From positions 620,001-684,000 of the forward strand of contig NZ_CP059139.1 of assembly GCF_014109765.1 (NCBI RefSeq): a stretch of 64,000 nt of DNA. The letters are read 5' to 3'. Shown piece by piece: positions 52,422 to 61,129 of the stretch. The position numbers were made by a program, and so were the translations under genes. The notes under the pieces were generated by a model. The model was not told where the DNA came from. It did no database searches and saw only the letters and a program-made list of their open reading frames with translations. How positions within the stretch are numbered: the first letter of the stretch is position 1; the number at the start of each line of letters is the position of its first letter. This DNA is from Pseudomonas berkeleyensis. GTDB lineage: Bacteria; Pseudomonadota; Gammaproteobacteria; Pseudomonadales; Pseudomonadaceae.

Positions 52422-53063
52422 TCAGAGCTTGTTGGCTGCTTCCTGAGCGATTTCCAGGAGGCCGGCTTCGGTGATTGCCTTCCAGTCGCTATCGGTAACG
52501 GCCTGCATGCCATCGCTTTTCAGCGTGACGATCTCCATGTTCGGCTGGCCTGCGGCTTCGATGTCCAGGCGCGACTTGTTGTTGACCGTCACGTAGAAGA
52601 AGCCTGGCGAGAACCATGACCAGAACTCCTTGACGCGAACCTTCACCTCGGTGGCCCCTGCGGCGTTGGACTCTGTCACCACGTCATAGCCGGCTTGTCG
52701 GTAGGCAGAGGCCACGGACTCTTCGACCAGGGCTGACACGGTTCGGCCAGATGGCAGCAGGACGTCTCCGAGCGCCTTGCCATAGCCATTTCTCTTGCGG
52801 CCGAAGGCCCGCTCGGTGATCGAGCGATCAGTCGTTTCCGCATTCTTCAGTGATGGGATGTCGGCCTGACTCGGCTTGATTTCGAAAACGCGTTCATCAA
52901 CTGCGCTGATGTACACCTTCTTGCCGTTACCGGCTTCAGGGTTACCGGTCTGCTCCAGCGCAGGAACCTTCACATCGATCTCGGAACGACTCGTTGCGCA
53001 GCCAACGCAAAGCGCCAGCAGGAAGGTAACGGCGACCAGTCTGAAGGTCTTTTCCATACTCAT
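52422..53063 (-). CDS. Lipoprotein of unknown function, YajG-like
   Basis: 213 aa. Lipobox CVGCATS gives lipidated Cys22. The start ATG 53063 is placed by AGGAAT seven bases upstream; a longer frame exists. The body has alternating beta strands (KVYISAVDER, EVKVRVKEFW) and a helical VEESVASAYRQAGYDVV, weakly like YajG. Proteins like this are often named flagellar biosynthesis protein without support. A single gene. Confidence 0.68.
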   Translation of the reverse strand: MSMEKTFRLVAVTFLLALCVGCATSRSEIDVKVPALEQTGNPEAGNGKKVYISAVDERVFEIKPSQADIPSLKNAETTDRSITERAFGRKRNGYGKALGDVLLPSGRTVSALVEESVASAYRQAGYDVVTESNAAGATEVKVRVKEFWSWFSPGFFYVTVNNKSRLDIEAAGQPNMEIVTLKSDGMQAVTDSDWKAITEAGLLEIAQEAANKL

Positions 53064-53204
53064 AGAACTATTCCTTGTATGCATCGGTTTGGCCATTAGG
53101 CGGGGCGATTCTACAAGGGTGATGGCGAATTGGCATCTATGCTGCTGCGCCCAGGCATCGAGTTAGGAGGGCTGGGTGGCGTCCAATTCTTCTGGTCGGC
53201 AGAC

Positions 53205-53233
53205 GAGACAAAGGGCGGCCGATGGGCCGTCCT
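53205..53233 (-). terminator. Hairpin downstream of the universal stress protein gene
   Basis: Read on the - strand, AGGACGGCC (53233-53225) pairs with GGCCGCCCT (53220-53212) with one mismatch, then TTGTCTC. It lies about 54 bp after the usp stop. Confidence 0.4.
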
Positions 53234-53286
53234 GAGTGAGAGCAATGGCGGGGGCGGGGCTGGTCGCGCAGATTCTCGTGATCGGT

Positions 53287-54084
53287 CTAGCGCACCACGA
53301 ACACGTCGCAGGGCGCCTTGTGCAGGAAGTGCTGCGCCAGGCTGCCCAGCAAGGCCTGCGAGAAGGCGCTGCGGCCGTGGCTGCCGAGCACCAGCAGTTC
53401 GCCGCGGCGGGTCTTGATCTGCTCCTGCAGGCTGCGCAGGATGCCGCCTTGCAGCACCTCGTGGCTCAGTTTCGGGCCGTCATCCGGAAGCTTTTGCGCT
53501 TCGTCATGCAGCAGTTGATCGATCAGGCCCTGTTGCGTCTGCAACTGCAACTCGACCTGCTGCGGCGTGCCTTTGTCCGGCTCGAACACATGCAAGGCAT
53601 GCAGCTCGGCATGGCTTGGCAGCAGTTGATAGGCCTGGCCCAGGGCGCTGCAGGCGCACAGTGAGAAGTCGATGGCGGCCAGCGCCCGCTGGTAGGGCTG
53701 GAAATCGTTGCGTGCCACCAGCAGCAGCGGCACGGTGCAGCGACGCGCGATGCGGTCGAGGCTGGTGCCGGAGAAGAAGTCGTGGCGTTTCTGGTGCCCG
53801 CCCAGCACCAGCAGGTCGCAGCCGCTGTCCTGCACCTGTTGCAGCACCACTTCCGAGGGCTTGCCGCTGAGCATGCGCAGTTCGGTGCCGACCGGTGCGT
53901 ACTGGGTCAGGCTGCGATCCAGGGCTTGGCGGGCTTTCTCGTGCTGGTCGCTGCTCTGGCTCGGGTCGAGCACATGGAGGATGGTCAGACGGGCGTTGTG
54001 CTGCTGGGCCAGCTGGGTGGCGCGGCACAGCGCCATGTCAGCGGTGTCGCGCAGGTCATGGGCGATGAGGATGTGCTTGAACAT
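53287..54084 (-). CDS. Universal stress protein, two UspA domains
   Basis: 265 aa. Two tandem Usp domains (about 1-138 and 145-265). The ATP-binding G2xG9xGS/T motif is clear in the second (VLGSHGRSAFSQALLGSLAQ) and degenerate in the first (LGGHQKRHDFFSGTSLDR). Each domain begins with the beta-strand/Asp motif (ILIAHDL; ALAAIDF). ATG 54084 gives MFKHILIA. Likely a stress-induced nucleotide-binding protein; monocistronic. Confidence 0.88.
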   Translation of the reverse strand: MFKHILIAHDLRDTADMALCRATQLAQQHNARLTILHVLDPSQSSDQHEKARQALDRSLTQYAPVGTELRMLSGKPSEVVLQQVQDSGCDLLVLGGHQKRHDFFSGTSLDRIARRCTVPLLLVARNDFQPYQRALAAIDFSLCACSALGQAYQLLPSHAELHALHVFEPDKGTPQQVELQLQTQQGLIDQLLHDEAQKLPDDGPKLSHEVLQGGILRSLQEQIKTRRGELLVLGSHGRSAFSQALLGSLAQHFLHKAPCDVFVVR

Positions 54085-54206
54085 GGTGACGGCTCTCCTG
54101 CCGATACCCCTCGGCAATTTTATTGTGCCTGTTCAGATAGCCGCTCTTTTGACCTGTGGCAAGGTCAGGGACTGTTACCGAGTACGAATGCAGGCAGCGG
54201 CGTCAT

Positions 54207-54650
54207 TCAGCGTAAACGCAATTGGTAGTGGCCGCGACTTTCTGCGACCACTTCGCCGCTGCCGTCGGTCAGTTGCAGTTCCAGCAGGTACTCGGCCTTG
54301 CCCTGTTGGCTGGCTTCCTCCTCCAGGCGGGCGATGTCTTCGGCGCAAAGGCGCGCCTCGACCTGAATGTCGCCCGTGGCTGGACGGCGAAAACGCAGGT
54401 TCATTTCCTTGATGATGGGATAGAAGCGCTGCGCATCGAAGCTGGTCAGGAACAAGGCGCCGCCCGGAATTTCCGCCAGGGTGAACAGGGCGCCGGCGTA
54501 CATGCTGCCGATGTGGTTCTGGTTGCCTTGCAGGGGCATGCGCAGGCGCACGAAGCCAGGCTCCAGAACCTCCGCCTTGAGGCCGCTGCGTTTGACGAAG
54601 GCGATCTGTTCCTCGGTGAGTTGGCGAGCGATTTCCACGGGCAGTGGCAT
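54207..54650 (-). CDS. YiiD_C/PaaI-like hotdog thioesterase
   Basis: 147 aa. GNQNHIGSMYAGALFTLAEIPGGALF (about 44-69) is the central-helix motif of the DUF4442/YiiD C-terminal hotdog group. Probably hydrolyses acyl-CoA; substrate unknown. ATG 54650 chosen; the frame extends upstream but without homology. Single gene. Confidence 0.75.
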   Translation of the reverse strand: MPLPVEIARQLTEEQIAFVKRSGLKAEVLEPGFVRLRMPLQGNQNHIGSMYAGALFTLAEIPGGALFLTSFDAQRFYPIIKEMNLRFRRPATGDIQVEARLCAEDIARLEEEASQQGKAEYLLELQLTDGSGEVVAESRGHYQLRLR

Positions 54651-54751
54651 GGCGGGACTCCTTGGGTGGGCGTCCCGCCAGACTAAGAGTTGCTCGTTGC
54701 CGTGCAATTGACCGTAGTGACCGCCGTGACTGACTGAAACGCTCAGGCGGC

Positions 54752-54814
54752 GTAGCCAGGATGCAATCCGGGAATGGCTGGAACCTCGGTTTCCCCGGAT
54801 TGCATCCGGGCTAC
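54752..54814. repeat. REP-like paired palindromes (CCCGGATGCAATCCGGG family)
   Basis: Arms 54752-54772 and 54794-54814 are reverse complements with one mismatch; spacer 21 bp, as in the pair at 43238-43302. It lies ten bases beyond the trxC stop, so it may end the trxC transcript. Confidence 0.82.
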
Positions 54815-54823
54815 AGAAGCACT

Positions 54824-55258
54824 CTAGATACCTTGCCCGCGCAGCCATGCCTGCAATTGTGGCAGCGGCATGGCACCGCTCTGGCGTGCGACTTCGATGC
54901 CTCCCTTGAACAGAATCAGGCTGGGGATGGAGCGAATGCCCAGTTGCGCGGAAAGGTTCGGATTGGCCTCGCTGTCCAGTTTACCCAGTCGGCAGCGCCC
55001 TTGCAGTTGCGCGGCAGCCTGCTGGAAGGTCGGCGCGAAGGCCTGGCAGGGGCCACACCAACTGGCCCATACATCCACCAACAACGGCAGGTCGCCCTTG
55101 AGCTGGCTGGGGAAGTTGGCTTGCGTGAGAGTGATCGGCGCGCCAGGCAGCACCTCGCTCTTGCAGCGGCCACAGCGTGGGGCATCGTCCAGGCGTTCGG
55201 CGGGAATGCGGTTGAGCCCGTTGCAGTGCGGGCAGGGGATCAGCAGGGGATCGCTCAT
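54824..55258 (-). CDS. trxC: Thioredoxin 2 (zinc-binding)
   Basis: Thiol-disulfide reductase of the cytoplasm, 144 aa. The N-terminal zinc ribbon has CPHC (about 9-12) and CGRC (about 29-32), and the thioredoxin domain the redox motif WASWCGPCQAFAP (WCGPC about 67-71) and the cis-Pro segment IRSIPSLILF. The two CxxC pairs distinguish TrxC from TrxA. The ribosome site GGAG lies in the 3' arm of a strong hairpin upstream. TrxC is often under OxyR control; no OxyR site was identified. Confidence 0.92.
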   Translation of the reverse strand: MSDPLLIPCPHCNGLNRIPAERLDDAPRCGRCKSEVLPGAPITLTQANFPSQLKGDLPLLVDVWASWCGPCQAFAPTFQQAAAQLQGRCRLGKLDSEANPNLSAQLGIRSIPSLILFKGGIEVARQSGAMPLPQLQAWLRGQGI

Positions 55259-55260
55259 GA

Positions 55261-55298
55261 TTCGGCTCCAGCGGCAATGACAGCTATCTGGAGCCGAA
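55261..55298 (-). promoter_or_regulatory. Hairpin sequestering the trxC ribosome binding site / metY 3' hairpin
   Basis: TTCGGCTCCAG (- strand, 55298-55288) pairs perfectly with CTGGAGCCGAA (55271-55261), loop 16 nt. The GGAG before the trxC ATG is inside the second arm. It starts 20 bp after the metY stop. No T-run follows, so a translational role or transcript end processing is plausible. Confidence 0.5.
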
Positions 55299-55317
55299 GC
55301 AGCGGTTTTTCAAGCGT

Positions 55318-56595
55318 TCAGCCGCGTGCAGCCTCGAGTGCCTGGGTCAGGTCGGCGAGGATGTCGTCGATATGCTCGATGCCGATCGACAGGCGAACCA
55401 TGTCGCGCGGCACTCCGGCCTTCTGCAGTTCCTCGTCGCTGAGCTGGCGATGGGTGGTGGAGGCCGGGTGACAGGCCAGCGATTTGGCGTCACCGATATT
55501 GACCAGGCGCACCACCAGTTGCAGGGCATCGATGAAGCGTGCCCCGGCTTCCTGTCCGCCCTGGATGCCGAAGGAGAGGATCGCCGCCGGTTTGCCGCCG
55601 AAGTAGCGCTGGGCCAGTTCATGTTCGGGGTGATCGGCCAGTCCGGCGTATTTCACCCACGCCACTTGCGGGTGGCTTTGCAGGTACTGCGCGACTTTCA
55701 GTGCGTTCTCGGTGTGCCGCTCCATGCGTAGGGCCAGGGTTTCCAGGCCTTGCAGGATGAGGAAAGCGTTGAATGGCGATAGCGCCGCGCCGGTGTTACG
55801 CAGCGGTACCACGCGGCAGCGGCCGATGAAGGCGGCAGGGCCGAAGGCTTCGGTGTAGGTGACGCCGTGGTAGGACGGATCGGGCGTGTTGAGCAGCGGG
55901 AAGCGCGCCTTGTTATCGGCCCAGGGGAACTGGCCGGAGTCGACCACGATGCCGCCGATGCTGGTGCCATGGCCGCCGATGTACTTGGTCAGCGAGTGCA
56001 CGACGATGTCCGCACCATGTTCGAAGGGGCGGCAGAGAATCGGCGTAGCCACGGTGTTGTCGACGATCAGCGGCACGCCATGACGGTGTGCGGCGTCGGC
56101 CAGGGCCTTGAGGTCGACGATGTTGCCGGCTGGGTTGCCGATGGACTCGCAGAACACCGCCTTGGTGCGCTCGTCGATCAGCGCCTCCAGTGCGGCGATG
56201 TCATCGTGCGCGGCGAAGCGGGTCTGGATGCCGAAACGCGGCAGGGTGTGGGCGAGCAGGTTGTAGGTGCCACCGTAGAGCTTGGCCACCGAGACGATGT
56301 TGTCGCCGGCCTCGGCCACGGTCTGGATCGCATAGGTGATGGCCGCCATGCCGGAGGCCACGGCCAGCGCGCCAACGCCACCCTCCAGCGCCGCCACGCG
56401 TTCCTCGAGCACGGCGTTGGTCGGGTTCATGATGCGCGAGTAAATGTTGCCGGCGACCTTCAAGTCGAACAGGTCGGCACCGTGTTGGGTGTCGTCGAAA
56501 GCGAAGGAGCTGGTCTGGTAGATCGGCACCGCCACCGCCTTGGTCGTCGGGTCGGGGCTGTAGCCGGCGTGAATGGCCAGGGTTTCCAGTTTCAT
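55318..56595 (-). CDS. metY: O-acetylhomoserine aminocarboxypropyltransferase (sulfhydrylase)
   Basis: PLP enzyme of the Cys/Met metabolism family, 425 aa, making homocysteine from O-acetyl- (or O-succinyl-) homoserine and sulfide. PLP Lys in [16 protein letters not shown] (about 206-221), pyridine-stacking Tyr in YSRIMNPT (about 51-58) and Asp in IVDNTVATP. Length and motifs fit MetY/CysD rather than MetZ. The downstream (leftward) neighbour is trxC; the upstream neighbour is a sulfite/sulfonate exporter-like gene, consistent with sulfur handling. Confidence 0.92.
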   Translation of the reverse strand: MKLETLAIHAGYSPDPTTKAVAVPIYQTSSFAFDDTQHGADLFDLKVAGNIYSRIMNPTNAVLEERVAALEGGVGALAVASGMAAITYAIQTVAEAGDNIVSVAKLYGGTYNLLAHTLPRFGIQTRFAAHDDIAALEALIDERTKAVFCESIGNPAGNIVDLKALADAAHRHGVPLIVDNTVATPILCRPFEHGADIVVHSLTKYIGGHGTSIGGIVVDSGQFPWADNKARFPLLNTPDPSYHGVTYTEAFGPAAFIGRCRVVPLRNTGAALSPFNAFLILQGLETLALRMERHTENALKVAQYLQSHPQVAWVKYAGLADHPEHELAQRYFGGKPAAILSFGIQGGQEAGARFIDALQLVVRLVNIGDAKSLACHPASTTHRQLSDEELQKAGVPRDMVRLSIGIEHIDDILADLTQALEAARG

Positions 56596-56709
56596 GCGTG
56601 CGTTCCTTCAGGGCAGATTGAAGGCTCGCAGCATGGAGAAAGCACCGCGGCCCGGTCAATGCGCTGGCGCAATGAACCGAGCCGTTGCCTAGACCGAAGC
56701 GTTAGAAGC

Positions 56710-57690
56710 TTATGCCAGGGCGCTGTGCAGGTTGTAGGCGCTGATCAGGGTGATCAGGCAGCCGACGATGGTCAGCAGGGTCTTGGCTGACAGCTTTTTG
56801 CACAGCAGGGCGGCGAAGGGGGCAGCGAACATGCCGCCGAACACCAGGCCGGCCACCAGCATCCAGGTACCCGGATCACCTGCCAGCAGGATGAAGGAGG
56901 TGGCACTGGCGATGGTCAGGAAGAACTCGGCGAAGTTGACCGAACCGATAGTGGTGCGCGGATCCGAGCCCGAGCCCAGCAGGCTGGTGGTGACCACCGG
57001 CCCCCAACCGCCACCGCCGGCCGCATCGACGAAACCACCGAACACGGCCAGCTTGGCCACGTGTTGGGGTTCGCGGGTTTTCAGCACGCGCTGGCGATAG
57101 GCCTTGCTCAGGATGTACAGGCCCATCAGCAGCAGATAGGCGGAGATGAAGGGTTTGAACACGGCACCATCGACCTGGGTGACCAGGATCGCCCCGAGCA
57201 CTGCGCCGATGATGCCGGGCAGCAGCAGGCGCAAAAACAGCGCCTTGCGCACGTTACCCAGCTTGACGTGGGAGATACCCGAAAGCCCCGTGGTGAACAC
57301 TTCGGCAATATGCACGCTGGCACTGGCGGCCGCTGGCGAGGCGCCTGCGCCGAGCAGGAAGGTGGTGGCGGTGATGCCGTAGGCCATGCCCAGTGCGCCG
57401 TCGATCATCTGGGCGAAGAAACCCACCGCAACCGCACTCCAGAATACCGGGCTGGTCAGCGTGTCTTCGATGATCTGCATACCGGTGACGCCACCGTGAT
57501 CACCGAAGAACAGGCGCCAGGCGAGAAACAGCAGCAGGCTGACCAAGGTCGCCACGGCGAACCACATGGCGGCGCGCAGGACGGGATGGTTATCGGGGTG
57601 GCTGACGTAGTCTTCTACAGGGGGTAACCCCAGCGCTTGGTGCTCGGAGTTGACCGGGCTCTGGCTGAGGTCGAGATCGCGGATTTTCAT
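56710..57690 (-). CDS. TauE/SafE-family sulfite/sulfur exporter-like permease
   Basis: 326 aa with about eight membrane helices after a cytoplasmic N-terminal tail of 40 residues. Two repeats contain GFFAQMIDGALGMAYGIT (about 90-107) and GGFVDAAGGGGWGPVVT (about 228-244), the glycine-rich substrate-path motif of TauE. Likely exports sulfite or other organosulfur anions; close to metY this fits sulfur balance. ATG 57690. Confidence 0.85.
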   Translation of the reverse strand: MKIRDLDLSQSPVNSEHQALGLPPVEDYVSHPDNHPVLRAAMWFAVATLVSLLLFLAWRLFFGDHGGVTGMQIIEDTLTSPVFWSAVAVGFFAQMIDGALGMAYGITATTFLLGAGASPAAASASVHIAEVFTTGLSGISHVKLGNVRKALFLRLLLPGIIGAVLGAILVTQVDGAVFKPFISAYLLLMGLYILSKAYRQRVLKTREPQHVAKLAVFGGFVDAAGGGGWGPVVTTSLLGSGSDPRTTIGSVNFAEFFLTIASATSFILLAGDPGTWMLVAGLVFGGMFAAPFAALLCKKLSAKTLLTIVGCLITLISAYNLHSALA

Positions 57691-58020
57691 TGAAAAGCTG
57701 GCCTGACAGTCGGTGGTAGAACAGGCTGGAATAAGCAGGAGGGCGAAGATAATCGGCTTTTCTTATGCCGTCTAAGAACGTTTGGGTAGATAGATATGCC
57801 TTTTCGGTTTATTCGATAAGGATGCGTACAGGCTTTGCCGATAGGGGCATGGGAGTCGGGACAAGGTAGACCCCGTCGGTGAGAGCACGCAGTGGAGGCT
57901 CTGCGAGCACATGCCGAGTGGGCTTGATCCAGTTGCTGATGTAGCAGGATGATGGCAAGGACTCGATCGGGTGGCGTGGCCCATCCTCCGGCTTGCAGTC
58001 GAACCGTCGTGGAGAGCTCC
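57691..58020. other. Intergenic region of 330 bp between divergent tauE-like and LuxR-type genes
   Basis: No gene is supported; short frames on the - strand have no ribosome site or homology. Only a ribosome site (GTGGAGAG) just before the LuxR gene was recognised. Promoters must lie here for both directions, but no box pair is convincing. Local AT-rich patches are at about 57755-57830. Confidence 0.6.
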
Positions 58021-59103
58021 ATGCAGGAAAGCACATACGATGAGCTGGTATCGCTCATTTACGATTGTGTGTTGGATGAGTGCGCCTGGCTCAGGTTGCT
58101 GGGCCGCCTAGCCGTGGTCACTGGACACCGTGAAGGTACCTTGCTGTTCTGGGATCGCCACGGCGATGTGGGGCCGCAAATAAGTGCGATCAGCTTGTGC
58201 AGTCCCGAGCTACAAAGAAGTTATGACAGTGATTACGGCCGTTTGGATCCTACTCAGCGCTTCATGCTGGGGCGGCGGGTTGGTGACTGGTATCACGATG
58301 TCCACGAGTACGGAAAGGAGAGCATGGCGCGTGACCCTTTCTATCAGGAGTTCTTTCGTGATCATGGTTTGCAATCCACTTCCAGCATCAAGCTCTACGA
58401 GCAGGATGGCGCGGCGGCCTACCTGTCGTTACTGACGGCGCTGGACGCTCCCGCGCCGAGCGACGCACAGCGGGCGATGGTGGCACGGCTCGCGCGACAT
58501 CTGCAGCAGGCGGCCGGCATGTCGAGCAGCATCAGGCGGCTGGAGCTTGGGCTGGCGCAGCGAGAGTTGTTACTGGAGCAGAGCGCTACCGCGCAGTGGC
58601 TGGTCGAGGCCAATGGTCGCGTCGTGTTGTGCAATGGTGTGGCCGAGCGACGGATGGGGGAGGTGTTGTTCCCGTTGCGCATGCGTCAGGGGCGGCTATT
58701 CGCCGATGCCATACCGAAATTGGCCGTTACTATCCGCATGGCTTGCGGCAGAGACGGCCCGGCTCGGGCTGGATGGTTGCGTTTGCCGGAGGCAGGCGCG
58801 GAGGTGTTGATCACGCCGGTCAAGTCCGAAGAACGTTTCACGCTGGAACACCAGCCTTCGCTGGCACTGGTGGCGCTGCTGGAAAATCGCCCTCGAGTCG
58901 AGCTGCTGGCTGAGCTGTTCCGGTTCACCGGCGCCGAGAGCCGGCTCGCCGAGCTGATTGCTCAGGGACTGAGTCCGGAGGATTGCGCCGGCCGACTCGG
59001 AGTGTCCATCAATACCGTGCGCAGTCAGTTGCGCTCACTGTTTGGCAAGACCGATACGACGCGGCAGAGTGAGCTGGTTGGTTTGCTCACCCGGGTGAGA
59101 TGA
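58021..59103 (+). CDS. LuxR-family HTH transcriptional regulator, copy 1
   Basis: 360 aa. The N-terminal 280 residues are a sensor region conserved with the next gene; the C-terminal HTH (about 290-355) has TGAESRLAELIAQGLSPEDC and RLGVSINTVRSQLRSLFGKT. No autoinducer-binding or receiver domain is visible; WYHDVHEYGKESMARDPFYQEF (about 100-121) is a strong shared block. ATG 58021 (MQESTYDELVSL) aligns with the next gene; a 24-residue upstream extension does not. Translationally coupled to copy 2 (4-bp overlap). Targets unknown. Confidence 0.82.
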   Translation: MQESTYDELVSLIYDCVLDECAWLRLLGRLAVVTGHREGTLLFWDRHGDVGPQISAISLCSPELQRSYDSDYGRLDPTQRFMLGRRVGDWYHDVHEYGKESMARDPFYQEFFRDHGLQSTSSIKLYEQDGAAAYLSLLTALDAPAPSDAQRAMVARLARHLQQAAGMSSSIRRLELGLAQRELLLEQSATAQWLVEANGRVVLCNGVAERRMGEVLFPLRMRQGRLFADAIPKLAVTIRMACGRDGPARAGWLRLPEAGAEVLITPVKSEERFTLEHQPSLALVALLENRPRVELLAELFRFTGAESRLAELIAQGLSPEDCAGRLGVSINTVRSQLRSLFGKTDTTRQSELVGLLTRVR

Positions 59104-60200
59104 CGATGAGCGACCCTGAGGCGCGGTACGACGAGTTGCTGGAGCTTGCCTACGCCTGTGTCCTGGAGCGTTCGGCATGGTCTGACTTGTTGGGGCGGGT
59201 CAGCGAAGCCTGTGGGCGCCAGCGCGGCATATTGATGATGTGGGACGCGCAGCAGCCGTATGCCCAGATCGCCTTGTTTCATCAGAACGAGGCCGCTGCC
59301 GCTGAAGCGTATAGCCGCCACTTCTACGAGCTCGATCCCACCGGGCCGGCGATGGAGCATCGCGACCAGGGTGTTTGGTACCACGACTATCTGGAGTTGG
59401 GCCCCGAGCGCATGAGTCGCAGCCCGTACTATCAGGAGTTCAAGAGGCCCTATGGCATGCGTGGCGTGTCTTGCCTGAAGCTGCAGCACGACGCAAACCA
59501 CAGTGCTTACCTGTCGCTCCTGACCAATCAGGACGCGCGCGACCCGCAGCCGGATCAACAGCGGATGCTGGACAGGATCACTCCCCATCTGGTGCGTGCG
59601 TCGCAGATGGCGAACATGGTTGAAGGCCTGAAGTTGCAGCTTCAAACGCGCCAATTGCTACAGGAACAGCATGCGACGCCGCTCTGGCTGGTCAATGGCG
59701 AGGGGCGAGTACTGTTCTGCAACACGGCTGCCGAACAGCGGTTAGGCGAACCTGGCTTTCCTCTGTGGCAGCGCAACGACCGGCTTTCCCTGAGCCTTCC
59801 CGGGCTAGAGTTGCTGGCATTGATACGCCAGGCTTGTGGTCGTGCAGGCCCAGCCCGGCCGGGGTGGGTGCGATTGCCAGGGGTGGAACCTGCTCAGCTA
59901 CTGGTCACCCCGGTGAGGGCCGAGGCGCGTTTCAACCTCATCCATCAGCAACCCCTCGCGTTGGTGACCCTGCTCGACGCACGTCCCCGGGCTGAGCTGC
60001 TCACCGAGCTGTTCCTGTTCACCCCGGCCGAATGCCGACTCGCCGAACTGATTGTCCGCAGCCAAAATCCAGAGGAATGTGCCAGGCGCCTCGGTGTGTC
60101 CATCAATACGGTGCGTAGCCAACTGCGCGCGCTGTTCGCCAAGACCGGGACGCAAAAACAGGCGGAGTTCGTTGGGCTGATTTCCCGTATATCGAGATGA
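59100..60200 (+). CDS. LuxR-family HTH transcriptional regulator, copy 2 (paralog)
   Basis: 366 aa, aligned along its whole length with copy 1: the same WYHDYLELGPERMSRSPYYQEF block and the same HTH (TPAECRLAELIVRSQNPEEC, RLGVSINTVRSQLRALFAKT). ATG 59100 overlaps the stop of copy 1; ATG 59106 is an alternative. A tandem duplication that has diverged strongly, chiefly in the sensor half, so the two probably respond to different signals or form heterodimers. Confidence 0.82.
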   Translation: MTMSDPEARYDELLELAYACVLERSAWSDLLGRVSEACGRQRGILMMWDAQQPYAQIALFHQNEAAAAEAYSRHFYELDPTGPAMEHRDQGVWYHDYLELGPERMSRSPYYQEFKRPYGMRGVSCLKLQHDANHSAYLSLLTNQDARDPQPDQQRMLDRITPHLVRASQMANMVEGLKLQLQTRQLLQEQHATPLWLVNGEGRVLFCNTAAEQRLGEPGFPLWQRNDRLSLSLPGLELLALIRQACGRAGPARPGWVRLPGVEPAQLLVTPVRAEARFNLIHQQPLALVTLLDARPRAELLTELFLFTPAECRLAELIVRSQNPEECARRLGVSINTVRSQLRALFAKTGTQKQAEFVGLISRISR

Positions 60201-60251
60201 GTTTCTTATACTGTGTGCGAGTCTTGCTTGGCAGTGGATTAGCTGTCCGGA

Positions 60252-60635
60252 TCAGTACTTGAGTACTTCCTTTTTCAACTCACAGATCCCGTCTAGGCTG
60301 GAGTGGGTTTCATAGGCGCCCTGGCGGATTTCGTCCTCATAGAATGTTCCATTCGTTCTGGAAATAACCAGTTTCCTCTTCGTCTTATTGTCGCTGTACT
60401 CATATATGTAACTTCCGCCGCTTGCGGATAGACTGCTCTTGTCTATACGAAAACGCTGGCACTCAACTATATGCGGCTCAATCTTGCAATTAATGTCGTA
60501 ATCGGTAGAGCCTCCGCTTCCAATGGCGTAGCTCTTGGCGGTATATGGTTGGCATGAAAAATACTCATTTGCCGGCTCGGCATATGCCAGGCTGCTTATC
60601 AACGTAAGAGCTATTGGATACATACTCTTGTTCAT
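60252..60635 (-). CDS. Exported protein of unknown function
   Basis: 127 aa. Signal peptide MNKSMYPIALTLISSLAYA, then a small Cys-containing domain (CQPYTAKSY, DINCKIEPHIVECQRFRI, GICELKKE; four cysteines, so two disulfides possible). I do not recognise the family. ATG 60635 follows AGGGGCAAAC; longer frames would run into the neighbour. Fourteen bases after the next small gene, so probably co-transcribed with it. Lower-GC than the surrounding genes. Confidence 0.6.
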   Translation of the reverse strand: MNKSMYPIALTLISSLAYAEPANEYFSCQPYTAKSYAIGSGGSTDYDINCKIEPHIVECQRFRIDKSSLSASGGSYIYEYSDNKTKRKLVISRTNGTFYEDEIRQGAYETHSSLDGICELKKEVLKY

Positions 60636-60649
60636 GTTTGCCCCTGATT

Positions 60650-60925
60650 TTATTTGTCTTCGAACGTGCCGTTGACTGCACACATCCAACGCCCCTTGGA
60701 TACAGGGCCGTCCGGATCCTTTGAGCAATCGCAGTTGCCCAGACTCACGAGTTTCTGAACACCAGTCTGAACGCTGACGTTGTTCTGCAACTGTTTGCCG
60801 GCGTTGCTGCAGGCGACGGCCCGGTTTTCATCACTCGCCTGAGCCGACTTGATTTCCCGTTCTGCCGCATTGACCGTTGAGATCACAACAAGTAAGGCGG
60901 CGCCAAAAAGTGGAGATAAGCGCAT
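60650..60925 (-). CDS. Small exported Cys-rich protein of unknown function
   Basis: 91 aa. Signal peptide (MRLSPLFGAALLVVISTVNA). The mature part has four cysteines (VACSNAG, GNCDCSKD, RWMCAVN). No family recognised. Its AGGAG ribosome site is at the right distance, and it leads the two-gene - strand unit with 60252-60635. Confidence 0.58.
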   Translation of the reverse strand: MRLSPLFGAALLVVISTVNAAEREIKSAQASDENRAVACSNAGKQLQNNVSVQTGVQKLVSLGNCDCSKDPDGPVSKGRWMCAVNGTFEDK

Positions 60926-60975
60926 GTATGGAACTCCTGTTGATGGGAGACCCGATCATGCGAGCGCCGTTTCAC

Positions 60976-61005
60976 GTTCGCATCATTCAAATGGATGATG
61001 CGAAC
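60976..61005. promoter_or_regulatory. Perfect inverted repeat between divergent genes
   Basis: GTTCGCATCAT (60976-60986) and ATGATGCGAAC (60995-61005) are exact reverse complements, loop 8 nt, midway between the divergent starts at 60925 and 61130. No T-run follows directly, so it may be an operator or an RNA hairpin in either leader. Confidence 0.45.
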
Positions 61006-61129
61006 CTCATATCGCCCCCGATAGTTTTTCAGGCCTGAGCGCGCACTGGAGAGCGCGACGTTGCTGCTGATGCATAAGCAATGTGCCAGGCGTGCAGGTG
61101 TCTTAAGTGAGCGGGGGAGTTAGGGCGTT

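Noticed and set aside
52422..53063. Naming this lipoprotein flagellar biosynthesis protein
   Set aside because: No flagellar gene nearby and only a weak YajG-like look.
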